Part shown: one piece after another, positions 22,606 to 34,789 of the stretch
How the letters are laid out: each line of letters begins with the position of its first letter
How positions within the stretch are numbered: the stretch's first letter is position 1
NCBI GenBank assembly: GCA_026122225.1
Contig: JANEZZ010002886.1
Location: 1 to 64,000 of the forward strand
DNA length: 64,000 nucleotides
Source: Heloderma charlesbogerti
Taxonomy: Eukaryota > Chordata > Lepidosauria > Squamata > Helodermatidae
Direction of reading: 5' to 3'
Translations under genes and position numbers: made by a program
The notes under the pieces: generated by a model
Database searches by the model: none
Told to the model about the DNA's origin: nothing
Seen by the model: only the letters and a program-made list of their open reading frames with translations

Positions 22606-24041
22606 GTAATGGCTGCTCTTTCATCTTCCAAACATAGAGCCAACTTTCTGAATTTCAGATACAGCAATGATGATTACTTGCATAACCAGTAGAAACATTT
22701 TAAAATGATTTTAGTATAGCATGTTTGCATATAATGATGACATTAGCAATCATAGGTGTTGTTAGATGGCTTAAACAGAGTTACTGCTGCATTTTTTCTC
22801 TTAAAGGTTGCATTGCCATAGCTTCAAAATAGCCCAGTTACGGTGAAATACTTCAATGTGTTTTAAAAAATTCTATTTCTGTTTTTGTCAGTATTTGTTA
22901 ACTACAAGCACTTAGAAGATGAGGGAAATGAGGAGACCGTTTTGAATTTTATAAATTCACATTACTTCTGTTTCAAAACCAAAATAGCCATTTTTATTTA
23001 TTTCCTCTTTTCTGATTCTGTTTTTATTATCCACTTTGGACCACATGGAGGCAATGACTAAAGCTTGCAATATGGCCTATTGGCAATGTAATCAAATAAT
23101 TATCTCTTCTCTGACCTTGTTGTTTCCCTTTGCGTATCTCTTTATTGACAGCAATTGCCTGTCCTGCTCCCTACCCCCACCTCACTTTTTTCCTCTTCCT
23201 TTCTAGTATATCGAAAAAGGATTTACTTTGCTGCAGGCATGAAATTAAATGAATGATAGATTCCACCACTCCTATCAAGCATTGGCCCCATAATAAGCTA
23301 GCCTTTACAAGGACAGCAATCACCCTTAAATTTACCACATAAGGTGATGCAAATTCTAGCATCCCAAAGATGGGAGTTGCTGCTTTTGAAGGAATAAAAA
23401 CAGACCAGTACTCAATAGAAAATCAAATGCCATTCATTTCATTCATGATTCTTCCCACCACATTACTACTCTTCAGTATACTACCAGCAAGCGTCATCTC
23501 CAACTTGGAATGCCCAGATGTCTCCACTTCCTTCCTGGTCTGACATCATTTGTAACATCACTGAAAAGATCACAGCCATGAAGAAATTGCACAAACATTT
23601 ATTTAGATTATTTTGGATACCCCCCCCCGCCATTGGAAAAAAAAATATGTGATATACATATTCATTATGTATAATCCCAATAAGTGCAGATTGTAAGAAA
23701 ATCAAATATGTGATGTAATGTTGGATCTGGCACTAAAAACCTCATTCATCCACTCAGTCAAGATTTCAGTTGTTCTATGACTAACGTATCCTCTAGATTA
23801 ATTGCCATATTATGGAAATTCTGAACTCCTTAAAGTCCACTATCTTAAAGGCTCAGATCTTACTAATAGTACCATTTAACCTGATTCCTGCTGTCCAGGA
23901 TAGCTTAAATAAAGGAATTTAGAAGAAAGGGACTCATCATTCAGAGCAGTTAGGAAAGTATCCTTTTTATCAAATCAGTGTAAAGCCTGTTCGTGGAATT
24001 GCATGTGTGGAAAATCTTTAAAAACTATATATTTATCCTAG
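22606..24041 (+). other. CADPS: CADPS intron, 1.4 kb
   Basis: AT-rich intron between two confident exons. I see no further exon, RNA gene or well-defined transposon in it. Confidence 0.85.
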
Positions 24042-24105
24042 GTATTGCTTCCCATTTGGCCGACCAGAAGGCGCTTTAAAAGCCACGCTATCACTCTTGG
24101 AAAGG
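24042..24105 (+). CDS. CADPS: CADPS exon ([21 protein letters not shown])
   Basis: The 64-nt exon lies between TTATCCTAG and GT (AGG|GTAAGC). Its first G completes the Arg codon split with the previous exon, giving HFR-YCFPFG. The frame then reads [20 protein letters not shown] and ends in phase 0. This segment is nearly invariant in CAPS proteins as I recall them, so it does not discriminate CADPS from CADPS2. Confidence 0.96.
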
Positions 24106-25446
24106 GTAAGCAGAAGGGTGTTGAAAGTCTGGTGAAAAAAAAACAGTTTCCATATTTGGCTGTTTTCATTCAGTAGAATTTACATTGATTTGATTATATA
24201 TTTGGGGTCAGGAAGCCATTTCCTTTCCATCCCATCACATTGGCTATAAGTGAACAGAATGGGGTGGAGAGGTGTTTCATTTCCAGCAGTGCATGGTTTG
24301 GCACATTTGTCTGAGTTATCTCATATGAGCAGCATTCATCAGTGTTCCTGCTCTCTTCTTGGGACATACCATGGTCTAGATTTCATGGCTTGGTCTGGGT
24401 GGGCTGAATGATCTTTTGGCCCATCCCAGTTAAATGGTTCTATAGTTCCATAGTCACTGAACTGATCAATATATACATTAGCTGAAGCTTTGAGTAAACA
24501 CATGGAATTATATTAATTATGCTAATGCCATAGGGTGCTTGGAATTCTAATAAGAAATTTCTGTGTCATGAAGCTTTATATTTATTCTAATAACAAAAAC
24601 AGTAAAAACCTGAAGGCTGAAAATGAAGGCTAGTGTAACTGAACAAAGAATCAATATGTGGAAATTACATTTGGAAGTTTACTATTCTAAATCTTCTTGG
24701 CACATACTCAAACCTTAGATCAACCATACTATATTAATTTGTACCTCTAAGCATATGCTCTTTGAGAACCAAAAAATTCATCTTAATCTCTAATAGAACT
24801 TTGAGTTCTTTAGAGGCCCGTATGCTAATGTCAAGTGGAATGCTTATTCCACTGTTACATAATTCCTGTTCATGTTGTTCATGTTCTAAAACTGTGAAAA
24901 CCAGCCCCCCAAAGCCTAAAAACAGCAGAGTCCTGTGGCACCTTAAAGACTATAACATTTATTGTGGTATGGGTTTTCATTCACCAGGATCTGCATCATC
25001 AGATAGCATTACTATATCATGCTACAGCACTAACCCAGCTATTCTTCTGCAATTAGTCTCCATAAAGGGTCCAAAATAATCTTAGTAAAGATGGAATAGT
25101 GAACCATGACTATGAGAAATGTAAATCATAGATAATATATGATAATTTTACAAAATGTGTGTTTCACATATGCATCTGACACTGTTACAAAATGGACACC
25201 TTTTGCCACTTTATGACCACTTCATCACACAAAGTTTCAAAATATAAGTAGGGAAGTCAGAACAGTGGGCCTTGGTGACCAGGTCCAAGGGTTTCCAAGG
25301 AATAATGGATAATGCTATTGCTGTTTGTTTTCTGGCCAGGAGAGGGAGACAAAGGGAATTGTGAGGGTAGGTGAAATGTTTTTGTTTTTATTGTTGTTTT
25401 TAACTTAATCATGATGACACAACAAATCAGTGTTTCTTGTATGAAG
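24106..25446 (+). other. CADPS: CADPS intron, 1.3 kb, with one old repeat
   Basis: Contains a repeat fragment at about 24917-25035 (AGAGTCCTGTGGCACCTTAA, then TCATCAGA), a pattern common in reptile genomes whose class I cannot assign. Otherwise unremarkable AT-rich intron. Confidence 0.7.
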
Positions 25447-25570
25447 GTTTTGATGAAAGACATAGTTACTCCAGTCCCTCAAGAGGAGGTAAAAGCCGTC
25501 ATCCGTAAATGCTTAGAACAAGCTGCATTGACTAACTATACTCGGCTATCAGAGTATGCCAAAATTGAAG
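25447..25570 (+). CDS. CADPS: CADPS exon ([20 protein letters not shown])
   Basis: The 124-nt exon starts after TGTATGAAG in phase 0 and ends GAAG|GTAAGG in phase 1. It reads [20 protein letters not shown], then KCLEQAAL and RLSEYAKIE. This is the constant exon on the 5' side of the alternative block: its last base G begins a codon completed by whichever exon follows. Reading through the donor gives a stop at 25654-25656, so intron retention would truncate the protein. Confidence 0.97.
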
Positions 25571-26151
25571 GTAAGGTGATTTTATTACTAAAATTAATCT
25601 TTTCAGTGTTAATTTCTTTTAGTATGATGACTGCAACAGCTGCATTTTTGTTTTAAAAAAGAAATTAAAGTAGGATATACCATAGCTATTATTTTACTAC
25701 AGGATATATAAGTGAAAGAATAATTATTTCATTTTCAATTTTGCTTTCAAGTTAGGTTAGGGAAAATATTTCCCTTTTTTTAGACAGTAAAATGGATAAC
25801 AGAACAATTACTTCATAGGAGAGTCAGCATGTTTGGCCAATAGTACAGCGTTCATGCATGTCATTTTTTTCTAGAAAACAAAACAGTGAGACCAACATAG
25901 TATGTCATTTTTGTCACTAGAAAGGAAAATGCAGCTAATTGCTTCTGACAGTGGAGTTCGTGGAACAATTGAAATATCAGGAATTAAGAAATGTTTCAAC
26001 TGTATTCATTTGTTTGTAAGCCAACTTAAAATGTCTATTTTTTCCTGGGTATTGTTTTGCTGCTTTCCGTTTATGCATAGCAGATCTTGTCAAATCAGTT
26101 GGCCCTGTGCTTGCATCAGATTTCATTCTTGTCACTCTAAATTCGCCGCAG

Positions 26152-26282
26152 CTCGTATTATTGACCTTTTACGTTACGAAGGAATAACAACTAGTGACCA
26201 GAGACACATGCAGCCATCAAAAAGACATTTTAAAACTTGCTTGAAGATATGCTTTTGGCAGGAGTTCTATACATGCAGATAG
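26152..26282 (+). CDS. Tentative alternative 3'-terminal CADPS exon
   Basis: After an acceptor-like CGCCGCAG the sequence stays open in the frame set by the preceding constant exon (its final G plus CT makes Ala). It reads RIIDLLRYEGITTSDQRH and continues to a TAG at 26280-26282, 43 codons after the join. The local sequence has an unusual cluster of CpGs for this intron, and ATTAAA (26440) and AATAAA (26453) follow. I do not recognise the peptide. The pyrimidine tract is only moderate, and an old retrocopy fragment or chance are real alternatives. Confidence 0.25.
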
Positions 26283-26452
26283 ATCTTTACACATTAATCA
26301 ATTTTCATTGCTACCTTGTTGGCTGCTCTACAGAATTTGAAACTCCTACACAACATGATAAATTGTTTGCTGTTACACATATAAATTGAACTGTACAATG
26401 TGTATTGTGGTTTCTTGTCATGTATGAGCCATAAAGTTTATTAAAACTTTTT

Positions 26453-26458
26453 AATAAA
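26453..26458 (+). promoter_or_regulatory. Candidate intronic poly(A) signal
   Basis: An AATAAA hexamer lies 171 bp after the stop of the tentative terminal exon, with ATTAAA just upstream at 26440-26445. Such hexamers are common in AT-rich introns, so this counts only together with that exon. Confidence 0.25.
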
Positions 26459-27975
26459 TATGTTCTCGTTCACTTAGATTAATAACTCTAGAGGAAACAA
26501 TATCACCATTCAATTTTTTCCCCTAGTCCTTGCTTGTCAGAAGGACTGGATTATTGTGATAAGTCACATATTTCCAGGGTCTGTACATTATACACCTCCT
26601 ATCTTTTTCAATGTTTTTCCCCGTTGACAATGCAAATTGTGTACCAGTGGTAATGAATTCATTGTTATGCATCCAGTGAGAAACGCTTAAGAATTGGGCA
26701 CTAAAAGGATGTTTATCAACTCTTGACTTGGTAATGAGCGATGAAAATAGAGAAGGAACGCAGGTCTCTTGAGTACTATGCTATCAAGCAATTTATTAAA
26801 GCACTCTGCTTCACAGAACGGTTTTAATTGGTGAACTCTGTTAAAAATTTCAATGTTTAAATATGCTTCAGGAGGACATGGGAGAACTCCAGTTCAAAGG
26901 CAGCTTTGGGGTTGTTGTTTTGTTTTCCTTTTGAAAGGACACTGGGCTCCCTAGGTCTCTGTGTAACGCTCACTAACTCTGTCGGTAAGCTTTGCTCTCT
27001 TCTTTCAGATATATCTATGCAAAAACAAACTTTATGATCTGTAAGTAAAAATGCATTCATTTCCCAAAACGTAGAACAGTTAGTGTGTACTTTCCTTTTG
27101 TGCCTCAATTCTTCTTGATTGTGTTAATTATCTGCCCTCTTTTTTGGCACTGTGACTTTTAGGTCTGGGAAACTTTGAAGCAACAAACCTTTTTTAGTTT
27201 CCTTTTTTTTCTTTTTAATTCCAGCTATTGTTTTCAGAGAAGTACTTCATCCCACACTACCTGCTCTCTTCTGCTTCTCTCCTTCCTTGTTCGTGGTTGG
27301 TTCAACCACTTTTCTATGCTGCCTCTATAAAAAGTGGTTGCATCAGTTTCAAAGCATGCTGGGATTGTTAATTCAAACAACCCAACATCCGCAAGCTGCA
27401 TGCCTCAGGTTTTCTCTCATGAGCATAGTCCGCTCATTACTAGTTCCTTTTTTCTTTTTTTTTTAACTATAAAAAATATTGTGTGACCCATTTCTCCAGA
27501 GGAGTCTACAATTTGGAAATGAAATGCCTCCTTTAGTCTAAATAGACTGAGTGCATTAAAATGAAGATAAGAAACAATTAGCAGCACTGCTGCTTGAGGC
27601 TATGTTTATGAAGAAATACCTGCAAAAGCCTTAGATACTGAAGGCTAAACTCCTTAGTATCTCGAAGCCTTAAATCAATAGAATTCTATTTCCTTCTATT
27701 CATGATGTTCTGACCATTATATTCCTGAAAACAATTCAGAACAAACCTTTAGAATCATGGTCACAATCTCTTTTGTGAATCATGAGCATGCTGAATGGTT
27801 AATCCAGTAAACTTCCAATTTTAAATCTCCTTTTTTATTTTTATCCTGTGTGTATCCCAAAATACTCTACAGCTACTTTCTTTTTAAGCTAATGTAAAGT
27901 TTTCCTCTGACCTATGACCTATAACCTCTTTACCTCTGACCTAAGCCTCTTGCATGCCCAAATCCTCTTTTATAG

Positions 27976-28044
27976 GGAAAAAGAGAGAAATGTATGAGCA
28001 TCCTGTCTTCTGCTTGGCCTCTCAAGTGATGGATTTAACCATTC
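27976..28044 (+). CDS. CADPS: CADPS cassette exon 1 (GKKREMYEHPVFCLASQ..)
   Basis: The 69-nt exon lies between TTTTATAG and GT (ATTC|GTGAGT). Using the G left by the previous exon it reads GKKREMYEHPVFCLASQV and then MDLTI, ending with one base C. It enters and leaves in phase 1, so skipping preserves the frame. I recall this segment as an alternatively included piece of mammalian CAPS1. A neighbouring T/C-rich stretch (27901-27975) can act as pyrimidine tract. Confidence 0.94.
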
Positions 28045-28916
28045 GTGAGTACCTTCCACCCTCCTCTCCATGCCGTCTTCACTCTTTTCTGTTTTCATTA
28101 CTTCAATACAATCCAGAGCCAAACCAACTCACTTTCCTTGCTTCAAGTCTTTTAGCATTGGCTTGTCTGTTGCTTCTGTCTGTGAAAGTCCCAGTGTGAG
28201 AAGTCCAGTCACTTTTTATCAGCCTAAAAAACAGGTTAGAAAAATTAAGCTGTATTTGTTTGTGACGAACTCCAATTTGTCTGTAAGTTTTTTCAGTTCT
28301 TCTTTCTGTCTGTGACCTGAATGCATTTTTACTTTGCTTCTATGTAGCCCCAATTTGTAAACACTTGTCACTGGTACACAATCAAAAGGTAGCAACTACA
28401 TGGGGGAGCAATGAGCTAGAGGTCAGATAAAAGACATTGGGAAAGACCCGTCCCTATCTTTCCCTAATATTATGTTTCTAAAGTTTTAAATCTGTATAAG
28501 ACCACAGAACAATGTGTCCCTCTACATTAAATCTTGCGCGTCTTCTCTGTTATTTTTCAAGCAGAATGCTATTCTAGATTCTTTATTCTTATTATTCCTT
28601 AATAGTGAGCTCTTAATTGGACATATTACGTACATTCGTTTACCAGTCTAATAGCCAGTGTGTGTTCTCAGAGATTCCACCACCTAAACACCAATTTTTC
28701 TTTGTACAACATGAAATTTTATCTTGGCAAAACGAGTTGTTTTTGATGATCCCATGCTTCTGGGTGGTGGGAGAGATTGGGCAACTTTTTTCTTTTTTGA
28801 ATGTCATATATCACACATAACTGGGGGGGCATTTTGATCCACTTGCTCATTAATTCTGCATATCTGTTCTTGTTTCTCTCTCTTTCTCCTTGTTGCTTTC
28901 TCTCTCTTTCATATAG
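28045..28916 (+). other. CADPS: CADPS intron, 0.9 kb
   Basis: Short intron between the first cassette and the microexon. Its 3' 45 bases are an exceptionally long pyrimidine-rich tract. No repeat or gene is seen. Confidence 0.85.
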
Positions 28917-28934
28917 AGAATCAAAAGGATGCAG
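28917..28934 (+). CDS. CADPS: CADPS 18-nt microexon (NQKDA)
   Basis: Eighteen bases lie between ATATAG and GTGAAC. With one base from the preceding exon it encodes Glu (after the constant exon) or Gln (after cassette 1), then NQKDA, and leaves one G. Phase is 1-1, so it adds exactly six residues. I recall an identical NQKDA insert in mammalian CAPS1 isoforms. The long T/C tract upstream (about 28867-28912) is typical of neuronal microexons regulated through pyrimidine-binding factors; that regulation is inference. Confidence 0.88.
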
Positions 28935-29726
28935 GTGAACAACTGTATATGCATTATAAATTGCTAGGATTGTTGAATTTTTATTTATCTTTGTTTTCAT
29001 AGCTCCTTAAGATATGTACTCCTTATAGAGAGAAGTTGGAGTTGCAGTAATACTTAAGGAGTTAATTTGTGCTGTCTTAATTCATGTAACTAGCATTCTC
29101 CTTCTCCTTTAGTAGATCTAGTAGAAAAGAAATACAGTGCAACCTTACTAGGAGATGAGACACAGTATAATTAAGAAGTAATTTGTTTACCCAAAAAATC
29201 AGCCCTAAAACTACGCTTTGGTGCACAGTACTATTAACAATCTGGCTTGTCGTTCAACACACTGTTTGATATCTGAACTAATTCTCATTTTTATTTTTCA
29301 TATCTTCTGTTTTATGCCCTATTTGGGTAGAATGGTTTTCTTGTTAATGTGTAACTAACAATACAGTCAGAGAGAAGTCATGTTTGTCATAATTTTTTTG
29401 TTTGTAATGTGGTGAAGTAACGAAACAATGATATAGTTCAGATTTAAAAAATCCCTAGAAAAATGTTGCTGTCTAGATTCTAAGACATGCTACCTTTATC
29501 ATGACTTCTATATATAAGACATCTTCATTTGAAATTTCTTAAAATCTGAAGTGTTAATTTAATTTTAATTTTTCCCCAATTTCTTCGTTTATGTTTTGTG
29601 GAAACAGATAGTCTGAATTTTGAACCATTTCTAGGAAGGAAATATTTGTAAGAGAAAAAAATAATTTTGTGGAAAATTCTACCTTGGGTCATCTCTGAGA
29701 GAAGCTACTGCAAAGTAACTCAGTGA

Positions 29727-30042
29727 TCTGGTTTGCACAATCATTGTGACCAAGGCTGGCTTAAATAAGCCAACATGGGTTGTCCACAGGCACCTGTTCC
29801 ATAACCCAACCCCTGATCGTAGGTTACCATGTCAACCGAACCCAGAAAGGGTGGGTTGTTGGCATGGCTAGCAAACCACTGGGCTGTTTTAGGGTTGTGG
29901 GTGGTTTGTTAAACATGCCAACAACCCACCCTCACCAAGTTTGAATAACATGACAACCTACGATCAGGGGTTGGGCATATGCCACAAAACATGGTGTCTT
30001 ATTTAAGCCACCATGGTTCAAAATGATCATGTGAACCCAGCC
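29727..30042. mobile_element. Foldback miniature DNA element, about 315 bp
   Basis: Two arms of about 150 bp are inverted copies: GGCTGGCTTAAATAAGCC, CCCAACCCCTGATCGTAGGT and GGGTGGGTTGTTGGCATG in the left arm all recur as complements in the right arm in mirrored order. The element is non-coding. The exact ends and target duplication are unclear. Confidence 0.7.
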
Positions 30043-30758
30043 AATATCTATTTCATTTTTTATATTCACAAAAGGTCACTTACACCAGTGTGAACTATAG
30101 TGCAGTGCTAGAATAGTCTGACTGAAATTAATGGGATTCTATACCTTTAACTGAGCAATGGGTAATCCCCGAAGAAAAGCTCATAAGAAATAACTAAAGC
30201 TGCCTACCCTGCACTTTGCATAAACAATCATGTTATCACAATATGAAGCACACTCAACACTCATGGCTATATCAAATTTAAATAAATATTATCTTTCAGC
30301 ACAGCAAAGATCAAATATTCCGCCCCAATGCAGGTCTAGATGTGCACATTGGACATGTCTACTGGTGGCCCTGAAAGGATGAGGCATCCTCATCTACATC
30401 AGCTTGATGCATTTATCAAATTAAATGGTGGCTGAACATTCATTCGCCATGGATGCAGATCTGCAAAAGACAGTTGTGAGGGAATGCTATCAATGCCATA
30501 TGCATCTTGTGAAATGTCCAAAATAATACAATAGTGAATCTTAATATGTTCAGTGAACATGATGGTTCACTGGTCTACTCTATCACTTTATTTTTGAATA
30601 TTCACCAGATGAGTGAGGGCATGTTGACAATGTCAACATTTCCTTGTAATGGTCAATGGTCTCTACATTTTGGATATTCACTATTACATATATACAAATT
30701 ATATCTGTTGATTAATTGAGCCATACTAATACTAATAACAATGCAGTCAGAAGTTGTA

Positions 30759-30797
<39 letters not shown>

Positions 30798-31512
30798 AAA
30801 TAAAAAATGGGTCAGGACTCCATCCATTGTATCCATGCTTCAAACTAAACATACACTGTGCTTAACTTACTTTTTAGTCTAGAAAGTATCTTGACATAGC
30901 AAACCTCAAGGAAATGAATGAATTGAACTTAGCATGAGGGCAGCATTTTGAGAGAGAACTGCAGCCACATAAAATTTCTTCTGAAGTTAATAGAAAAATT
31001 CTGGTTCTACCGAAGTCTAGCATATAGATATCATATAATGTAATGTAGAAGATTTTCTCATATTTTCATATGGCTTTTTAGAATAAATTATCTGTTTAGA
31101 AAATAATCAGTTTGGAAATCTATAGGACCTAAAGTTTAGGTAGAGTCATTTGAAATGCTTCTGCACAACTGTCTGAATAACTTAACTACTGAAATGCCCT
31201 GATCATTATAATTCTTCACTCTGCTCAAGAAGCCTGCAAAAGTAGAATAGATTTTGAGAGTGTTCTTAGGGATAGATCAAGATTTGCTATCAGTCGCTTA
31301 CAGTGGTTTACTCTGTATTACAGTTTGTAGATGAGAGCATTCCTTATATATGTATAGTTCTAATTTGGTTTGGTAAAAGAGTATCTTTTGTTTGGAGAAG
31401 TAAGGAGGTGTTGATTAGCTGCAAATGACAACCTGCATGTTAAATAGAGAAGCGAATGAAACATGATGAAATGAACATTGAAGCCAAAATGTAGTCATTT
31501 TATAACATAACT

Positions 31513-31651
31513 CAGCAGGGGTGGGCAACTTGTGGCTCTTCAGATGTTTTGGCCTACAGCTCCCATCAACCCAAGCTAGCATAGCCAATGGTGAGGCATC
31601 ATGGGAGTTGTAGGCCAAAAAATCTGAAGAGTCACAAGTTGCCTATTCCTG
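31513..31651. mobile_element. hAT-type miniature element, 8-bp duplication
   Basis: The 139-bp palindromic element begins CAGCAGGGGTGGGCAACTTG and ends with a complement (CAAGTTGCCTATTCCTG). Flanks ACATAACT (31505-31512) and ACATAACG (31652-31659) match at 7 of 8 bases. Short CAGGGGTGGGC elements of this kind are non-autonomous hAT transposons. Confidence 0.82.
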
Positions 31652-31887
31652 ACATAACGAGTAAAGAATAACCAATCCTGTACTCAATTGACTCATGGCC
31701 ACTGATGGGATTCGCAAACAAAAATATGGTTATTGCCACTTCTGACAATTCTGTAATCAGCAAAACGGTGCCACAGTATTTTGCTATATAAATCACCATC
31801 ACTTTCCCATTAATAAAGTGGGGTTCATCATGCCACTACATGCAAGAGAGGCCCTGGGAGAGGGCAGGAATAGGTCCCTGCATAATA

Positions 31888-32165
31888 GAAGGACTCCCAT
31901 AGGAACTTAAGAAGTTGCTTCATACCAGGTCAGTTTATTTCTCCATCTGGCCCAGGACTGTCTACTCTGACTAGCAACAGCTCTCCAGGATCTCAGCCAG
32001 AGATCCTTCACATCACCACTACTGGCTACAGCAAGGGTGCAGAACCTGTGGTTCTCCAGATGCCGTTGGACTCCAACTCCCATCAGCCCAGCCAGCCTGG
32101 CCAATGGTCAGGAATTAGTTCAACAATATCTGGAGGACCACAGGTTCCCCATCCCTAGGCTACAC
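31888..32165. mobile_element. Old repeat carrying a hAT-type insertion (32032-32158)
   Basis: The outer repeat (GAAGTTGCTTCATACCAGGT, then CTCTCCAGGATCTCAGCCAG) belongs to a family also seen at 39775-39935. Inside, 32032-32158 is a palindromic hAT-type element from CAAGGGTGCAGAACCTGTGG to CCACAGGTTCCCCATCCCTAG. Its flanks share GCTACA. The class of the outer repeat is unknown to me. Confidence 0.65.
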
Positions 32166-32861
32166 TCTTCCAACCATTCTTTTCTCATACAAGGAATCAA
32201 AAACAATGATAGAGTAAAAGTAACGGTGTGAAATGCTTTGAAGCTAGATTGAGGGATTGTTGAGGTACAGAGATTACTAGAAAGCATCAAAGGCAGGCCA
32301 CTGTTCTAGAAAGCCATCAGATGTACGTAAAGAACTGAGAGCCAAAGGTAGCCAGCATTTTCCTGCTTTTCTTTCTCCCAGAATTAGCTAAAAGAAGGAA
32401 TGAATTTGTAAGCAATCTATGATTCCCAAGCGATATTAACCCATTGCTGAGTGTTTGCTTGTGAACACAATAGGATTCCAAGTAGAAGGGATTCCTCTGA
32501 AAAGGGAAAATGTTACACAGGAAAAGAGTAGCAATATTGTTTGTCCCACATCAACAGCCAGTAGTTGCTATCTGGCATGGAAAGAATGTATGCTGGATTG
32601 TATTGTTATGTGTACCCCAATTCTCCAAGATCTGAGAATTACTAGGGATGCAGTGCTTACCCTGGGCTTGGTTTCCTTTGGAATGAGTTCACTGGAATCT
32701 TACTGGTATTTCATAATATTGGCATTTATTTCCAAATAAACTGGCTGAGCATAGCATTAAACATACAGCATTAAACACCTCTATGGATGTCCCAAAGTTC
32801 ACCACTCCCGCTTCAGAGCTCTAAAGGAATCCCAGCTCTGTCCTTTTCTCAGTCTTATTCT

Positions 32862-34130
32862 GTTGTTGTTGTTGTTCAGTCATTCAGTCGTGTCCGACTC
32901 TTCGTGACCACATGGACCATAGCACGCCAGGCCTTCCTGTCCTGCACTCTCTCCCAGAGCGTGCTCAAGTCCATATTCATTGCATCAGTGATGCTATCTA
33001 GCCATCTCATCCTCTGCCGTCCCCTTTTTCTTTTGCCTTCACTCTTTCCCAGCATCAGGGTCTTGTCCAGAGAGTTTTCTCTTCGCATTAGGTGGCCAAA
33101 ATATTTGAACTTCAGCTTCAGTATCTGTCCTTCCAAGGAGCACTCAGGGTTGATTTCCTTTAGGATTGACTGATTGGACCTCCTTGCAGTCCAGGGGACT
33201 CGTAAGAGTCTTCTCCAGCACCACAGTTCGAAAGCATCAATTCTTCAGCACTCAGCCTTCCTTATAGTCCAGCTCTCACAGCCATACGTTACTACTGGGA
33301 AAACCATAGCTTTGATTAGACAGGCCTTTGTCAGCAAGGTGATGTCTCTCCTTCTTACTATGCTGTCTAGGTTTGCCATAGCTTTCCTCCCAAGGAGCAA
33401 GCGTCTTTTAATTTCATGGCTACAGTCACCGTCTGCGGTGATCTTGGAGCCCAAGAAAATAAAATCTGTCACTGCTTCCATTTCTTCCCCTTCCATATGC
33501 CAGAAAGTGATGGGGCCAGATGCCATGATCTTCATTTTTTTAATGTTGAGTTTCAGACCAGCTTTTGCACTCTCCTCTTTCACCCTCAACAAGAGGCTCT
33601 TTAGATCCTCTTCGCTTTCTGCCATTAGGGTGGTATCATCTGCGTATCTGAGGTTGATGATAATTCTCCAGGCAATCTTAATTCTGACCTGTGATTCATC
33701 CAACCCAGTGTTTCTAATGATGTCATCTACACATAAGTTAAATAAGCAGGGCGACAATATGCAGCTTTGTCGTACTCCTTTCCCAATTTTGAACCAATCG
33801 GTTCTTCCATGTCTGGTTCTTACTGTTGCTTCTTGACCCTCGTACAGGTTTCTCAGGAGACAGGTAAGGTGGTCTGGTACCCCCATCTCTTTCAGAATTT
33901 GCCACAGTTTGTTGTGATCCACACAATCCAAGGCTTTAGCATAGTCAATGAAGCAGAAATAGACGTTTTTCTGGAATTCTCTTGCTTTCTCCATGATCCA
34001 GCGAAAGTTGGCGATTTGATCTCTAGTTCCTCTGCCTCTTCAAAACCCAGCTTGTACTTCCGGTAGTTCTTGGTTCACATACTGCTGAAGCCTAGCTTGT
34101 AGGATTTTGAGCATAACCTTGCTGGCATGT
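32862..34130 (-). mobile_element. 5'-truncated BovB LINE, copy 3
   Basis: 1269 bp of BovB, starting with a (TTG)n 3' tail and truncated at 34130. It is antisense to CADPS. The frame at 33245-33994 still shows FIDYAKALDCVDHNKLWQIL, LRYADDTTLMAES and other reverse-transcriptase motifs. Stops and small indels separate it from the 32876-33136 frame that ends KSRTRLND. I found no convincing target duplication. Confidence 0.9.
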
Positions 34131-34230
34131 TTCAATCTGCAATCTTTTTTTCTTTCTTTCACACAGATGGCTGGCATGTCACGTATTCCTGGGTAGTAAA
34201 GGATGAGTAATCTCCACCCATCCCCTGTGC

Positions 34231-34330
34231 CAGCCTTCCCCAACCTGGTCTTCTCCAGATGTGCTGGACTGAAACTCCCATCATCCTTAGCCAGCAGCCA
34301 TCTGGAGCAGACTGAGTTGGGAAAGGATGG
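34231..34330. mobile_element. hAT-type miniature element (CAGCCTTCCCCAACC family)
   Basis: It starts near CAGCCTTCCCCAACCTGG and ends near GAGTTGGGAAAGG, with the usual palindromic interior (CCAGATGTGCTGGACTGAAA, then TCCCATCATCC). Termini match the element at 49664. No clean target duplication was read. Confidence 0.6.
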
Positions 34331-34789
34331 ACCTTCTTGGTACATCTTAGTTTCCATTAAACCAGATCACCTGAATGTTATGAACCATCAACAGTTGGGT
34401 TGCCAAGTCTTAAGAGGTATTACCTCAGGTCAGACCACACTGATAGCTCTACTCACAGAACACTGATAGGAAAGTGTGCCAGTATTTATTATTTCAAAGA
34501 AGAAGAAGCCACTCAACTTGTAAAAGACAGAAAGTTCCCTGGCCCCTTAGATTGTACACAATCATTACGGAAAAATCTCTATGAAGGTGGCAAAAACAAG
34601 CAATTTTCTGAATGTGCAGTAGATTTCCAATGGTCTTGAGGTTTCCTAGGTTTGCACACCCTCAAATCACATTGATGTGTGACCACCAAATCAATGGTGC
34701 TGATTCACCCAGTATGGTACCAGTTCATCAGGTAAATACATTGAGTTGCTCTCCTCTGTGACATTTGTTTTCTGGGCCAAATTCAAGGT

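Larger units (their letters stand above)
25571..27975 (+). other. CADPS: CADPS intron, 2.4 kb
   Basis: AT-rich intron preceding the first cassette exon. It contains the tentative alternative terminal exon at 26152 with poly(A)-like signals near 26450. The rest shows no other gene or clear repeat. Confidence 0.7.

Noticed and set aside
32840..34140. Possible target duplication around BovB copy 3
   Set aside because: The flanks TTATTCTG and TTCAATCTG are only loosely alike, which is not enough to call a duplication.
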